Source of the DNA: Topomyia yanbarensis
Lineage: Eukaryota > Arthropoda > Insecta > Diptera > Culicidae
DNA: 64,000 bases
Reading direction: 5' to 3'
Assembly: GCF_030247195.1 (NCBI RefSeq)
Contig: NC_080672.1
Location: 85,124,113-85,188,112, forward strand
The notes beneath the pieces are model-generated. The model was not told the origin of the DNA. It made no database searches and saw only the letters and a program-made list of their open reading frames with translations. This document shows positions 12,561 to 23,087 of the stretch, one piece after another. A program made the translations under genes and the position numbers. How positions within the stretch are numbered: the first letter of the stretch is position 1; each line of letters starts with the position of its first letter.

Positions 12561-13360
12561 CAAACATTGTCTTGTGTTGCATTTGGCGAGATCTACAACC
12601 TATACTAGGGCACTTGAAAAGTGCAAAATCACTATTGCACAGTGTACATTTTCGCTGTTTAAACATTGGAACGTATACGGTAATGAGCGTATCGCTGTCT
12701 TTTTTCTATTATCACCCCATCCATTTGAAACCGTTGGTTAGAACAGTGTCGGCCATCTTTGTTTGAAGCCAGTTTCGAACCCAGGTTATACGCAACTGAA
12801 CTGAAAACCGGGTTGGATTCTAACCTGAAATATGTTTTGGGTTCGCTCACACCACCACTGTTTTGCGAGAACCCAACTCAGTTCCATTGAAAACGTTTGT
12901 TTGAAGCAACTAACCTGGGTTAGTTTTTACACACCTAGAAACAATCGTGAAAATTTACGTCTCCTGGCCCTGACATATACGAGCATCAAAAATGACTTAC
13001 TGTTAAGTTTGATTTTAAGTTTACATGGCGTTGAATTTCGTAAATCACGTAATTTTACTCCACAAATAGCGTCATTGCGCATGTAATGTATATGTTGCAT
13101 GTAAAATTAAACGGAGCATGGTTATATTTCGTCATTTCGGTTTGTTAAATTCTGTCATGCTTGCAATTACGTCAACGATAAAATTCATATTTTTTGTTGT
13201 GTAGGTTTTCAAGCGAAAACGACATTAATCTCAACTTATTATCATAAAGATGCAACCAGTCGCCACATTTTAGTTGCTTTTCGTAAATTCAAATTGATAA
13301 CTCTCTGTAGTTTCGTCGCGTTGTGTATACAACTACATGGACATCAATTGACAGTTATAC
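12561..13360. other. Intergenic DNA, nothing recognised
   Basis: Contains unsupported frames (for example 12832-13086) with no domain. No element boundary seen before the MITE at 13363. Confidence 0.4.
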
Positions 13361-13362
13361 AG

Positions 13363-13623
13363 CAGTGGTTGTCAACCGGTGGCGAATTAGATTTTTGTAG
13401 GGGGTGAATTTTGTGTGGTAAATTTTAAGTTTGTCTTTATATATTCTTTCACTGTGTCCAGAATTATGATGCTAGCTGAGTGTTTCTAGGAACAGGTTTT
13501 AAATTGGAAAAAAATACTTTAACGCGGTAATAATTGTAGGTAAACAATTTTCAGGACGGGGTACACGATGGAGATCAAAATTCGAAAAGGGTTACATGGT
13601 ACAAAAAAGGTTGAAAACTACTG
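13363..13623. mobile_element. hAT-like MITE (CAGTGGTTGTCAACC end)
   Basis: 261 bp with left end CAGTGGTTGTCAACC and right end GGTTGAAAACTACTG (CAGTAGTTTTCAACC when inverted). CAGTG-type ends are typical of hAT elements. I could not find an 8-bp target duplication, so the assignment rests on the termini only. No coding capacity. Confidence 0.55.
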
Positions 13624-13689
13624 GTCTAATGGGACTAAAACGATTGTATAGTAAAGAACTTCGTTCTTTTACAAATTGACGACGTTCTT

Positions 13690-14041
13690 TATCAAAACGT
13701 CCATCGTCAAGTTGCTGTTTGTATTGGCACTGCTTAGTCTGATTGCTTTTCAAACAGCTCTGGAGTTCCTCAGCTCACTCGGACCACTGCTATCTCCGCT
13801 GTTTATTAATGACGTTACTGGTATTTTAATTCCTGGTGGCAAGCTATTTTTCGCTTACGACCTTCGGCTATCTTTTGTAATTCTTAAACAGCCCGAGTGC
13901 CTGATACTGCAAGCCGTTCTGGATACTCTCAACGACTTGTGTGGGCGAAATATGATGGTTTTGTGTGTTTCCAAATGCAGTGTCATCAGCTTTCGTCCTG
14001 CTAGGAACACCATCCCTTTTTGTCGATGCGTTATTCTATCC
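13690..14041 (+). pseudogene. LINE reverse transcriptase fragment
   Basis: The frame carries LGPLLSPLFINDV and, about 17 residues on, FFAYDL, which correspond to the GPLLF.LFINDL block and the FADD active site of non-LTR reverse transcriptases; here the first aspartate of the pair is tyrosine. It continues into NMMVLCVSKCSVISF, matching the LN..KC.V.SF block of CR1/Jockey-group enzymes. The upstream and downstream RT parts are missing, so it is an inactive scrap. Confidence 0.7.
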
Positions 14042-14142
14042 TAGACATCTGAATGTACTACCTAAACCTAAATTAATAAAGTGGAAGACTTAAATTTGTA
14101 AATTAATTTTTACCCAATGAAGATACCCACCTGGAAGAAAAC

Positions 14143-15900
14143 TTGAATTTCGAGATGCGTAATTGCAGGGTTAAAGGTTTTCTACTCTCCAAACGCGCTG
14201 CTGATCCCAACCAAACCCTGCTTAACAGTACAATGGCGACCCCTGCTCACGTTTCTTCCTCGTTCCACCTACGCTTAACCAAGATCGAGATCGACTTACT
14301 TAAATTTAACGGCGATTTCTCACGATGGCTCGCATTCCGTGACACGTACACGTCGATGATCCACAGTACCACAGATATTCCGACAGAGAGAAAAGTACGG
14401 AAACCATTCGAGTCCGTAGATGTAGAAGCGGACAACTACGCATCGACTTGGGAGGCATTGTTGAAGCAATACGACAACAAGCGGTTCCTAAAACGTCAGC
14501 TCTTCCGAGCTCTATATGATCTCTCACCGATAAATTAATAAATTCTTGTTTTAGCTGATGAATCCCGCCGGCATGTAAGGGATATGCCAAAGTTAGGCGA
14601 GCCAGTCCATTATTGGGACACACCGTTGGTCAAACTCCTTTGCTACAAGCTGAATCCAACCATGCCACGAAGTTGGGAGGAGAACCACCAAAACCAGAAA
14701 CAACAACGACGTAACCTACGGTATTCTGATCGAATTCCTTTATCAACGTGCTTGTATACTGACGTCCGTTATAACCGATTTGCAATTTTGGTCCAAACAA
14801 CTGGTTACAGCCAAGGTGACCGGTTCGATTCCAACCGTTCAAGGCAGTTACCGTTGAATCGAGCTACAGTGATCTGCCGTGTCAGGTCTATCTAGAGAAG
14901 CATTTCTTCTTCCAATATCCAACATTTTCTCAGAGATGTCCGTCTGTGAGCTGGTTACCCAGAAATGTCTATGCGGGAATTGCTTCCGTACTGGAGACCC
15001 AGTCTGGAACTGTACTTCCGTGTTCTCCTGTCGTACCTGCTATGAAAAGCATGTTGAACATGCAATCTACTCCTGTGGTGGTAGTAAACCAGCCTATTTC
15101 CTCGACGCTGGCCCTTCTAGCGCGGCAAAGCCGAACAGCCAACTGAGCCAGGCTGAGCAGATCAGAATGGCAAGGAAATGCCCGTACGTGCTCTACTAGA
15201 TCCCTGATATATGTGCACTGTGCAACTTATCAAGAAGAATGCGAATTCTCTGAATCTCCGTCACACCAAGGTGGATATCGCTGTATTTGGTATCGGTGAA
15301 TCCATCTAGCAGATCCAGCATCAAGTTATGATCAAGTCAAAGGCGACCCCCTACTCCACCAAGCTTGAGTTCCTGATCCTACAGTCAGCCTTCCGACCGT
15401 TCGGATCGATATTTCCGCATGGAATCTTCCGAAGCTGTCGTTGGCAGACCCCAGATTCCCCATCCCATCCGACATTGACAAGGTTGTCGGTGGTGAAGCG
15501 TGCCACGAGCTGCATCATGGCAGCAAGGTTTCCCTGGGATCGACTGCTTCTGGAAGGATACCCATCGATCATCTCATCGTGCGCTGCACTTACCACCTCC
15601 CTACTTTTGATCGATGCCTAGAACAAGCGCTAGTTCAACAAGCTCTGGGAGCTAGAAACTGTTCAGCTGTATACCATGTATTCCGAAGAAGAAAAACAGT
15701 GTGAAAAATTTCACCCCCTTACCACCACTTACGATTCGTCCAGTCTTTTTCTCGTTTGTTTGCTACTCACCCGTGATCCGCTAGTCAGCTGCCGCGAATC
15801 CAGAGCCATCGCCGAACATCGTTTTCTGAGCCTTGAGAAGCATCTAGAGCGCGATCCACCTACCAAGGATTGCAAACCAATGGACGAATTCGCGTAAATG
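14143..15900 (+). pseudogene. Decayed BEL/Pao gag-pol fragment
   Basis: Pieces in shifting frames follow the BEL/Pao order. At 14143-14538 is a gag region with LLKFNGDFSRWLAFRDTYTS, the DUF1759-like block of these elements. Near 14960-15070 is a zinc-knuckle-like CGNCFRTGDPVWNC. Around 15441-15560 is LADPRFPIPSDID-type sequence with GGEACHELHHGSKVSLG, from the protease-to-RT region. At 15676-15897 is YSEEEKQCEKF and LTRDPLV...ESRAIAEHRFLSLEKHLERD, the block before RT. Several frameshifts and stops disrupt it, and it ends about 40 bp before the hAT-like end at 15942. No LTRs were found. Confidence 0.75.
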
Positions 15901-15979
15901 ACGTACCAAAATAATCTCTTCGATTCAGTAGACGACGTAAACAGGGCCGTTGAGAGCCGCGCCGGGCCCCGGGGTTCGA

Positions 15980-17050
15980 AGTACTGACGGGCCGTACCAT
16001 ATATGACTTCTTATTTCAACATCGATTAGAGGAACTATACAAATGCAACCGTTTCAATTAAACTATTTTTTATGAAAATTGTTTATTTGATACGATTCAA
16101 TGCGTTAGCTTACCAGAGTCGTCAGTATTTTAAATAAGTAATAGATGAAAAAATAAAAATAATAAAGGAATATTAGAATGACTTGCGTCCGATTTGCCAT
16201 TGCAATTGGAAACCTTTTTTGCGACATTGCCATACAGTCCATATCGCCATCGTTCATGCTCCCTTGACGCACGTTAATGCTACCATCGTTAATGCTGCTC
16301 AGAATCCGAGCTTAGAAAAATTGACATCCCTTCGTGAGCTTGAAAGAGAAATAAAATTCTATTTATGCCCGCCGCGATGAATCGAAGGTTTGTTTGTTTT
16401 CCTCGTCCGTCCGCTCTGAGATCATCAAGCAAAAGTGCACCAGATATAGATTATGCAGTTCAGTTATGCTCGAAAATGTAAAAGAACTTCTGCCTTCAAA
16501 CTGTCCACATAATAACAAATGAATGCTTTGGTTTGTGAATGAATTTATATTTCCTCTGCACTCAACCATTCGATTCTGTTTAAAATTTCAGTCAGTTTGG
16601 AAGTGAATGAATGAGGGAAGCATTGAAACTGAATATTGAATTCAGCAAATTAATCAGAAATAGGCAACTGAATGTAAAATTTCGCACCACTGATGCTGCC
16701 TTGTTTCTTATTGTTGGTACATGTTGATGATTTTGAGGCACTGGATGCAGCTATTGCAGTTGTCACTATGACCTGAACGAATTTTCTTTATTGGTTTCTG
16801 AACATGGTAAAATCGGTTTTGGAATCAGTTGTTACATTTGCGCTAACATTCAGAGAGAAAACATTCCGAATGCGATGAATGGGATCCAACAGCGAAGTCT
16901 GCTGTTAGAAAGACTGAGACAGAGAGTTGTGAGAGAAAGAGTTTCAACTTTTGGTGAATACTAATAGGTAGAATAAGTATCTAGTTCAATTCCCACATTT
17001 TTCTGCATCAAATGTGTACACTGGAACCTCTATTTACGGACCAAGCCAAG
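15980..17050. other. Interior of the hAT-like element, no gene
   Basis: Bases 16065-16140 (TTTATTTGATACGATTC...ATGCGTTAGCTTACCAGAGT) resemble the LINE 3' UTR at 47036-47085. Bases 16700-16800 resemble the ORF1 relic at about 2270-2350. Otherwise AT-rich sequence without a supported frame. Confidence 0.5.
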
Positions 17051-17099
17051 GGTTCGTAAATTGAATTAGTTCGTTTTTTGGGATTTAGATCGTAAAAAA

Positions 17100-17700
17100 T
17101 TCGCTTCACATTCTTATCAAAATTCGTTGGTTGAGCAACATTATCGATAACCCTAACAATATGGGTATTTCCGGAACGGGCTTGACAAGTACATGATGAA
17201 AATGGATATTTGGCACCTTTTTGAAATCCAGGATGGAGACTTCCGATTGAACAATAATCTCGATAACCCAAACAATTTGGGAATTTTTGAAACGGGCCTA
17301 ATGAGTTGATGATAGAAATGGTACCTTGGAGCTATTTCAAACAATATCTGTATAAACTATGAGGGTATTTTTAAGCGGGTTTGCCGAGTAGATGAGCGAT
17401 GCCCTTTTGAAGGCCAATATAGCGTCTTCTGGTTCAGAGAAGTTTTCTGTAATCATATCATCCGCATCACAAATCAATATACCTATATCTATTCTATGAT
17501 TATCTTTTTTCGAAAATGTCAATATTTTAGGTTATAGAGATGTCTTAACTGGAATTCGCCATCTTGGTTTTCAAAGTGGCTTCATTCATTGATTTTCGTC
17601 ATCTACTCGTCAACCCCATTCCGAAAATATCCAACTTTTATTAGTAACATTAGCTAAGAATATGATAAATTGTAAACAACTTCATACTGTACACTTTGAC
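17100..17700. repeat. Imperfect repeat array (GGATATTTTCGGAATGGGG words), left block
   Basis: Units of roughly 90-130 bp share words such as AACAATATGGGTATTTCCGG, CGGGCTTGACAAGT and GAAATCCAGGATGGAGACTT. Further units occur at 20570-20930, outside the right end of the hAT-like element. Confidence 0.6.
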
Positions 17701-17819
17701 AAACACTTGCGATAAATGAAACCAGAATGGTTCTATTGCACTGTTAAATGAATCTAATTGGGTTACGTTCACGTACTTCAGAAAACCATTGGAACGATTG
17801 GAACGTAGTTATTATTATT

Positions 17820-20420
17820 GAGAGGGAAAAACCCGCGGGAGTGGATTTTCAAAAGCTCCTTCTCCCGTAGGCACAAAACCTCTATCTTTTAGGTATCAAC
17901 ATTTAACAAACAAACCAAATGATACAATGACTAACACTAAACACTGCTTAAAATAAACACTTCTTAAACTCTATCTTACATAGGTAAAGTATTAACATTA
18001 ACATAAAAAATTGGCTAACACTATCAGGTTTGGGAAAGGGTGCGCGAAAACAATTTTTTTTAAAGAAGTGCGAGACAAATTGAAGTCAAAGACATTGTAA
18101 CATTGATTGAACACTCTACACATGCTACTGACGGGTTCATTTTTGCCATAATTAGTACGAGACACTGGAAGACGGACAAAAGAGTAGGAACGAAGGTTTC
18201 GGAGGCGAATATCAATGTTGAGAAGACGGAGTAAATCAGAGCAGTCAATGCGAGACAATAACAGATCAGAGACAAAAGACGCTTTGGTCACATTGCGGCG
18301 CAAAGACAGTGTTTCAAGACCAATAAGGTTGCAACGATCTTCGTATCTGGGCAGATTGTAGGGATCGCTCCAAGGCAGGTGGCGCAGCGCAAAACGCACC
18401 AATTTACGCTCAATACTCTCGATGCGTTGAATGCTGTTCTTGTAGAAAGGAGCCCAAACAACGGCGGCGTATTCCAGTGTGGAACGAACGAGCGAGCAGT
18501 ACAACGTTTTTAAGCACTGTACGTTAGTCAAATGCTTAGTAACCCTAAAAATAACTCCTAGATTACGCGAAGCCTTAGACGAGATAAAAGCAATGTGATC
18601 CTTAAATGTAAGCTTTGAATCCACAAGAACCACTAAATCTTTCACTGTAGTTTCTCTTTTTAATTTGTTTTGCAAGATAGTGTAGTCGAATGTTACGATG
18701 GAGCGTTTTCGTGCAAACGTAATCACAGAACACTTCGAGGCATTCAAAACCATCCTGTTAGTCATGCACCAATTAGCGAAAATGTCTAACTGAGATTGCA
18801 AAAACAAAGCATCAGAGTAACTTTTAACTATATGGAATAACTTATAGTCATCGGCATAAGACACCTTGAAGCACTTAATCAATGAATCCAGATCGTTTAT
18901 GTATAGAAGAAAAATATAAGGACCGATATGGCTGCCTTGAGGTACGCCGGACGTTACGTCGAAGGATGAGGATAAATGATTCCCGATTTTAACAGACATT
19001 TTACGGCCTGACAAGTAAGATCGAAGCCATTGGTTGATTTCATTGAAGGCGGCCGACAGATCGGTGTATATTGCATCAGCCTGCAATCGATCCTGTAGCG
19101 AGCGAGCGATAAATGAGGTGTAGGCTACTAAATTAGTGCAAGTAGATCGCCTGGGAATGAAACCATGTTGAGTTTCTGAGATGTATCTAGAACAACAATG
19201 TGTCAAAAACTCGAGAACGATGAGCTCCAATAATTTCGATAGTGCACATAAAGATGCGATTCCTCGGTAATTGGGAACTTCGCTTTTGGATCCTTTTTTA
19301 TAAACCGGAAAAACGTAAGATGATTTCCAGATGGTAGGAAACACTCCGGAACTTAACGATATATTGAAAACGACGGACAGAGGTAGGCAAAGCGACGACG
19401 AGCATTTTTTAATGATAGATGATGGGATTCCGTCAGGTCCAGGAGTGTTAGAACACTTGAGTTTTGTGCAAGCTTTTTGCACAATATCGGAAGATATCGT
19501 GAAATGAGGTCCAATACTAGTCCTACGGGGAATGTTGTCGGCTGCTGCGGAGACTTGTTGATTATTAAGAGTATCATTGGTAAAAACACTGCTGAATTGT
19601 TGGCGAAATAACTCACAGATGTCCGGCAATGAAGTCGCTTCTAAATCACCTAGCGACATAGAAGTGGGTAAACCTGACTCACGCCTCTGTTCATTAACGT
19701 AATTCCAAAACTTTTTTGGATTGTTACGAAGGTGGCTCTGAATACGATGAAGGTAGGAATTGAAGAGAGACTTATTAAGTCTCTTGTAACAATGATTTAA
19801 GAAGATTCTGATTCTTTAGCATATCGGTTCGGCATTTCGAAAACTTTTTTAGAGCTGACCTTTTGGCCGATTTAAACTTTTTTAGTGTACGATTCGACCA
19901 TAGAGGATATTCACAGCCATGATTGAGTTTTTTAGGAGTAAACTGGTCGATAGCATAAATCAGTACGTTCGAAACAATTTCAGCCGCTGCGTTTGCATCA
20001 GATTGTGGCAAGATTTCATTCCAATTGATACGAGACAAGAAAAGGTGCATTCCTCGAATATCTGTCTTGCGATAGGCATATGTCAGTTTCTCAGTGGTAT
20101 CTTAGAATGTACAAGGTACACATTTTCGGAGAAAACAATGAAGAGCAGGGTGGTGTTGGTATAGTTTAACGAGAGGAGCTGGAGTACGACAAACGGCAAA
20201 GTGATCGGAGAGCTCCTGGCTTCCAAAGCAAAGATCCAAAATACAGTTGTTGTCGTCACATAGTTGAACTAGCCCCGCGGTGCTGTAACCGTCGAGTAGC
20301 TGAGTGATACACGTGTTAGTTGATGAGTGTGATGAGTCTGGGTACAGAAATGATGTATTATTGCGAACCCAATTAATGCCGCTTAAGTTGAAGTAGTTGA
20401 TTGTAATATATTTGCAGTGT
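17820..20420 (-). mobile_element. CR1/Jockey-group LINE, 5'-truncated, copy 1
   Basis: Reverse-strand element containing the C-terminal part of an APE-type endonuclease, linker and reverse transcriptase, then a 3' UTR. Its 3' end (read on the reverse strand) is TCCCGCGGGTTTTTCCCTCT followed by CAATAATAATAAC, a short triplet tail. Copy 2 (29335-31461) has a similar GCGGGCTTTTCCCT terminus but an AAAT tail. It lies inside the hAT-like unit. Confidence 0.8.
17998..20400 (-). pseudogene. LINE ORF2: endonuclease C-terminus plus reverse transcriptase
   Basis: ORF2 copies the element RNA at a nicked chromosomal site. From 20400 downward the frame shows NCILDLCFGSQELSDHFAV, the end of the endonuclease (catalytic SDH), then a linker (20050-19775), then a 553-codon RT frame (19659-17998) with NTPGPDGIP, VPNYRGIASL, ISETQHGFIPRRST, AIYTDLSAAF, SGVPQGSHIGP and the active-site SYADDYKLF. 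About 20 residues between the AIYTD block and the LRSYLSG block (near 19030) are absent compared with copy 2, so an in-frame deletion has removed part of the palm although all three catalytic aspartates remain. The frame is also broken between endonuclease, linker and RT. Probably inactive. Confidence 0.85.
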
Positions 20421-20559
20421 CGACAGAAACAATAAACTTCATCAATTAAATTAAAATAAATTTAATTCAGTTAAAAATGCGGGCCCCCAAAACAGACCCG
20501 GGCCCCAGGGTAGTTGCCCCCCCTGACCCCCCCCCTCTCGTCGGGCCTGGACGTAAACC

Positions 20560-20935
20560 CTGCTCTGTGTTTTCGGATTGCGATTGACGAGTACATCGAT
20601 GTCTGAATCCATTTGGAAATCCAAGATGGCGACTTCCAGATTAGATAAATTCTCTATAACTCTAACAATATGGATATTTTCGGAATGAAGTTGACGAGTG
20701 CCTAACGGAAATCGATGTGAGCCAATTAGACATCAATATAGCGATTTCCGGTTAACATAAATTATCTACAACCTCAACAATACGAATATTTTCGGAATGG
20801 GGTTGACGAAAACCGATACTGACGCCATTTTGAAATCCATTCGATTTTTGTTATTTCCTAGTCAAGCCCATTCCAAAAATTGCTATATTGATTGTTAGGG
20901 TTCCAAGCATCAATTTTTCTCATTTACTCTAATAC
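20560..20935. repeat. Imperfect repeat array, right block
   Basis: Units share CTAACAATATGGATATTTTC, GGAATGAAGTTGACGAGT and TTTGGAAATCCAAGATGGCG with the block at 17100-17700. Unit length is about 120-130 bp. Confidence 0.6.
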
Positions 20936-21159
20936 CAATGTTAAGGTTGCCGAGACAATTACTCAACCAAAAGTCGCCTTCCTGGATTTCAAAATTGCGC
21001 CAAGCATCCATTTCCAACATGTAACATCCCATTTTATCAGTCCCCGATTTAGTCTGCCCGGATCTAGTCAGCTTTTTAACTCGATTTTGCCAGTCAAAAA
21101 TGACATGTGGCTCACAACCGAGGACAATCCACTAATAATGTACCTTACCCAAATGTTGG

Positions 21160-21625
21160 TGTTGCATCACAGCATAATTTATGGCCGTTCCATTTGCTTT
21201 CATCTTCGCCATCATCTATCGATCGCGGAAGGCAGTGAGAACAATCTCACTCCCAAAAACGAGAGATAAGGAGAGTGAGATCCACATAGATTTAGTCGTG
21301 TTGCTAGCATGTCATTACGTTTGGTTTAATATTAATAGATAATTCTGTGTATAAAAATATATTTAGACAGTAGTAGAGAATCGACCACCGCCGCAGGCGG
21401 TCGGTTTACCGGTTATTACGCAATAAATACATTTTACAATATTTCGATTCGGAATACGAGCTTTTATATTTGTCGGTGCGCCAAAAATAGTTGGCGTCCT
21501 ATCGATCATGCAGCAATCCAACCGTCTAAAATGAAACAGGTGCTAAACGGAATCTTTGGCCGCATCTCCCGATTAAAGGTAGAACTTATGGGACACATCG
21601 TAGGGCCTAGACATCAGACGTATCA
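21160..21625 (+). repeat. 5' LTR (466 bp)
   Basis: Begins TGTTGCATCACAG and ends ACGTATCA. It carries the strong inverted word CCGCCGCAGGCGG near 21390 and an AATAAA at 21422. By eye it differs from the 3' LTR at only about three positions. Confidence 0.9.
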
Positions 21626-21645
21626 TAATGGTGCCGTGACCAGGA
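21626..21645 (+). other. Putative primer binding site
   Basis: TAATGGTGCCGTGACCAGGA directly after the 5' LTR. Position and sequence suit minus-strand priming by a tRNA; I have not matched the tRNA. Confidence 0.5.
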
Positions 21646-22509
21646 TTGGGTATAAGTAACAAAAATTTCGTCCGTGTTTAGTGCCACAGGATCAGAAGAT
21701 ATCGAAGATAACAGACAAAACCCAACGTATGTGACTTCACGGACGCTGGTCTACAGTTTGAACATAATACCCGCGCCATTGCTGTATTGAAGGTATCAGA
21801 TGGCATCTGCGCCATTGATTCAGTGCCAATAGCCAGTGGCTACGCTAATTCTGCTGGTAATGTATGTAAGATCCACTCAAGTCTCTGTCAAAAGATGCAG
21901 CAAGTGCTATCAAAGCTTCACCATTCTCGTATACCTACCAACGTATGAAACTGTATCTGTCATCCGGACAGCAGCCGTTGTTACTGCCGCTCTTCGGTCA
22001 AAGAAATCACCGTCAGCTATTTTTCAGCCAATGCCGTTCTTCGGTCTTATGAATCAGTGTCACATCGATGGTCAGTGAAATCACTAGTTCCGCTAGATAT
22101 GTTTGCCTCATTAAGACTCAGCGCAGTCTGGCTAGGGATGCTTCGTCTGAGAAGTCAATATCCTCGCATTTTCTGGTCAAAGAACTAGCAAATTTCGTCA
22201 AATCCTGACCACTGGCTCTGACTTACCTGGGCCTCGCTTTAATTCTGTCAGTCAAACAGGATTACCACAATGTCTTCCAACTCGCATAAACGAACAAACA
22301 ACAGATATTTGCATGGTATAAAGACGTCAGCATCGTACAACTATCGGAGACCAACCACAGTAACAAAATCACACACTGCGAAAATTAGTAAACACCAAGA
22401 GGAAAGTTTATCCACAAACTCCGTGACAACATCCAACTGTAGTAGTAAATTGTCGCAGTTTCTCTGAAGATACATTTAGTTACCAGTAAGATAGTATAAA
22501 ACTGCTAGT

Positions 22510-22523
22510 TTTGGTGGGGAGGA
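22510..22523 (+). other. Polypurine tract
   Basis: GGTGGGGAGGA lies immediately before TG of the 3' LTR, the expected position for plus-strand priming. Confidence 0.7.
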
Positions 22524-22989
22524 TGTTGCATCACAGCATAATTTATGGCCGTTCCATTTGCTTTCATCTTCGCCATCATCTATCGATCGCGGAAGGCAGT
22601 GAGAACAATCTCACTCCCAAAAACGAGAGATAAGGAGAGTGAGATCCACATAGATTTAGTCGTGTTGCTAGCATGTCATTACGTTTGGTTTAATATTAAT
22701 AGATAATTCTGCGTATAAAAATATATTTAGACAGTAGTAGAGAATCGACCACCGCCGCAGGCGGTCGGTTTACCGGTTATTACGCAATAAATACATTTTA
22801 CAATATTTCGATTCGGAATACGAGCTTTTATATTTGTCGGTGCGCCAAAAATAGTTGGCGTCCTATCGATCATGCAGCAATCCAACCGTCTAAAATGAAA
22901 CAGGTGCTAAACGGAATCTTTAACCGCATCTCCCGATTAAAGGTAGAACTTATGGGACACATCGTAGGGCCTAGACATCAGACGTATCA
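22524..22989 (+). repeat. 3' LTR (466 bp)
   Basis: Same length and boundaries as the 5' LTR, followed by GTTGG. The differences I noticed are GTGTATAAA versus GCGTATAAA and CTTTGGCCG versus CTTTAACCG. Confidence 0.9.
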
Positions 22990-23087
22990 GTTGGTTTTCC
23001 CAGTTATCAGTGTTTTTTCTATGTTTATTCCAAGTTAGAAATCAGAATTGAATCATTATATTAATCTAGATTATTCCTGTTTTCCAG

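Larger units (their letters stand above)
15934..20557. mobile_element. hAT-like composite transposon with 8-bp target duplication
   Basis: GACGTAAA occurs at 15934-15941 and 20550-20557. Directly inside are CAGGGCCGTTGAGAG (15942) and, inverted, CAGGCCCGACGAGAG (ending 20549), both followed by GC-rich GGGCCCGGG tracts. Eight-base duplication with CAGG-type ends is the hAT pattern. The 4.6-kb interior holds no recognised hAT transposase; it contains imperfect tandem repeats and a reverse-strand LINE, so the unit seems to be a non-autonomous hAT-like element loaded with later insertions. Confidence 0.75.
21155..22994. mobile_element. Internally deleted BEL/Pao-type LTR retrotransposon
   Basis: Two direct 466-bp LTRs (21160-21625, 22524-22989) start TGTTGCATC and end ACGTATCA. 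The unit is flanked by the 5-bp duplication GTTGG (21155-21159, 22990-22994). The 898-bp interior is far too short for gag-pol; the frames in it (21836-22078, 22270-22467) show no retroviral motifs. The leader after LTR 1 reads TAATGGTGCCGTGACCAGGA, a primer-binding-site context that I associate with BEL/Pao elements, and 5-bp duplications fit that group. It lies in what should be the first intron of the cuticular protein gene, its 3' edge 93 bp before the splice acceptor. Orientation is forward, by the positions of the priming sites. Confidence 0.85.

Noticed and set aside
21836..22467. Gag or pol genes inside the BEL-type element
   Set aside because: The two short frames show no zinc knuckle, protease or RT motif; the interior is too small for coding elements.
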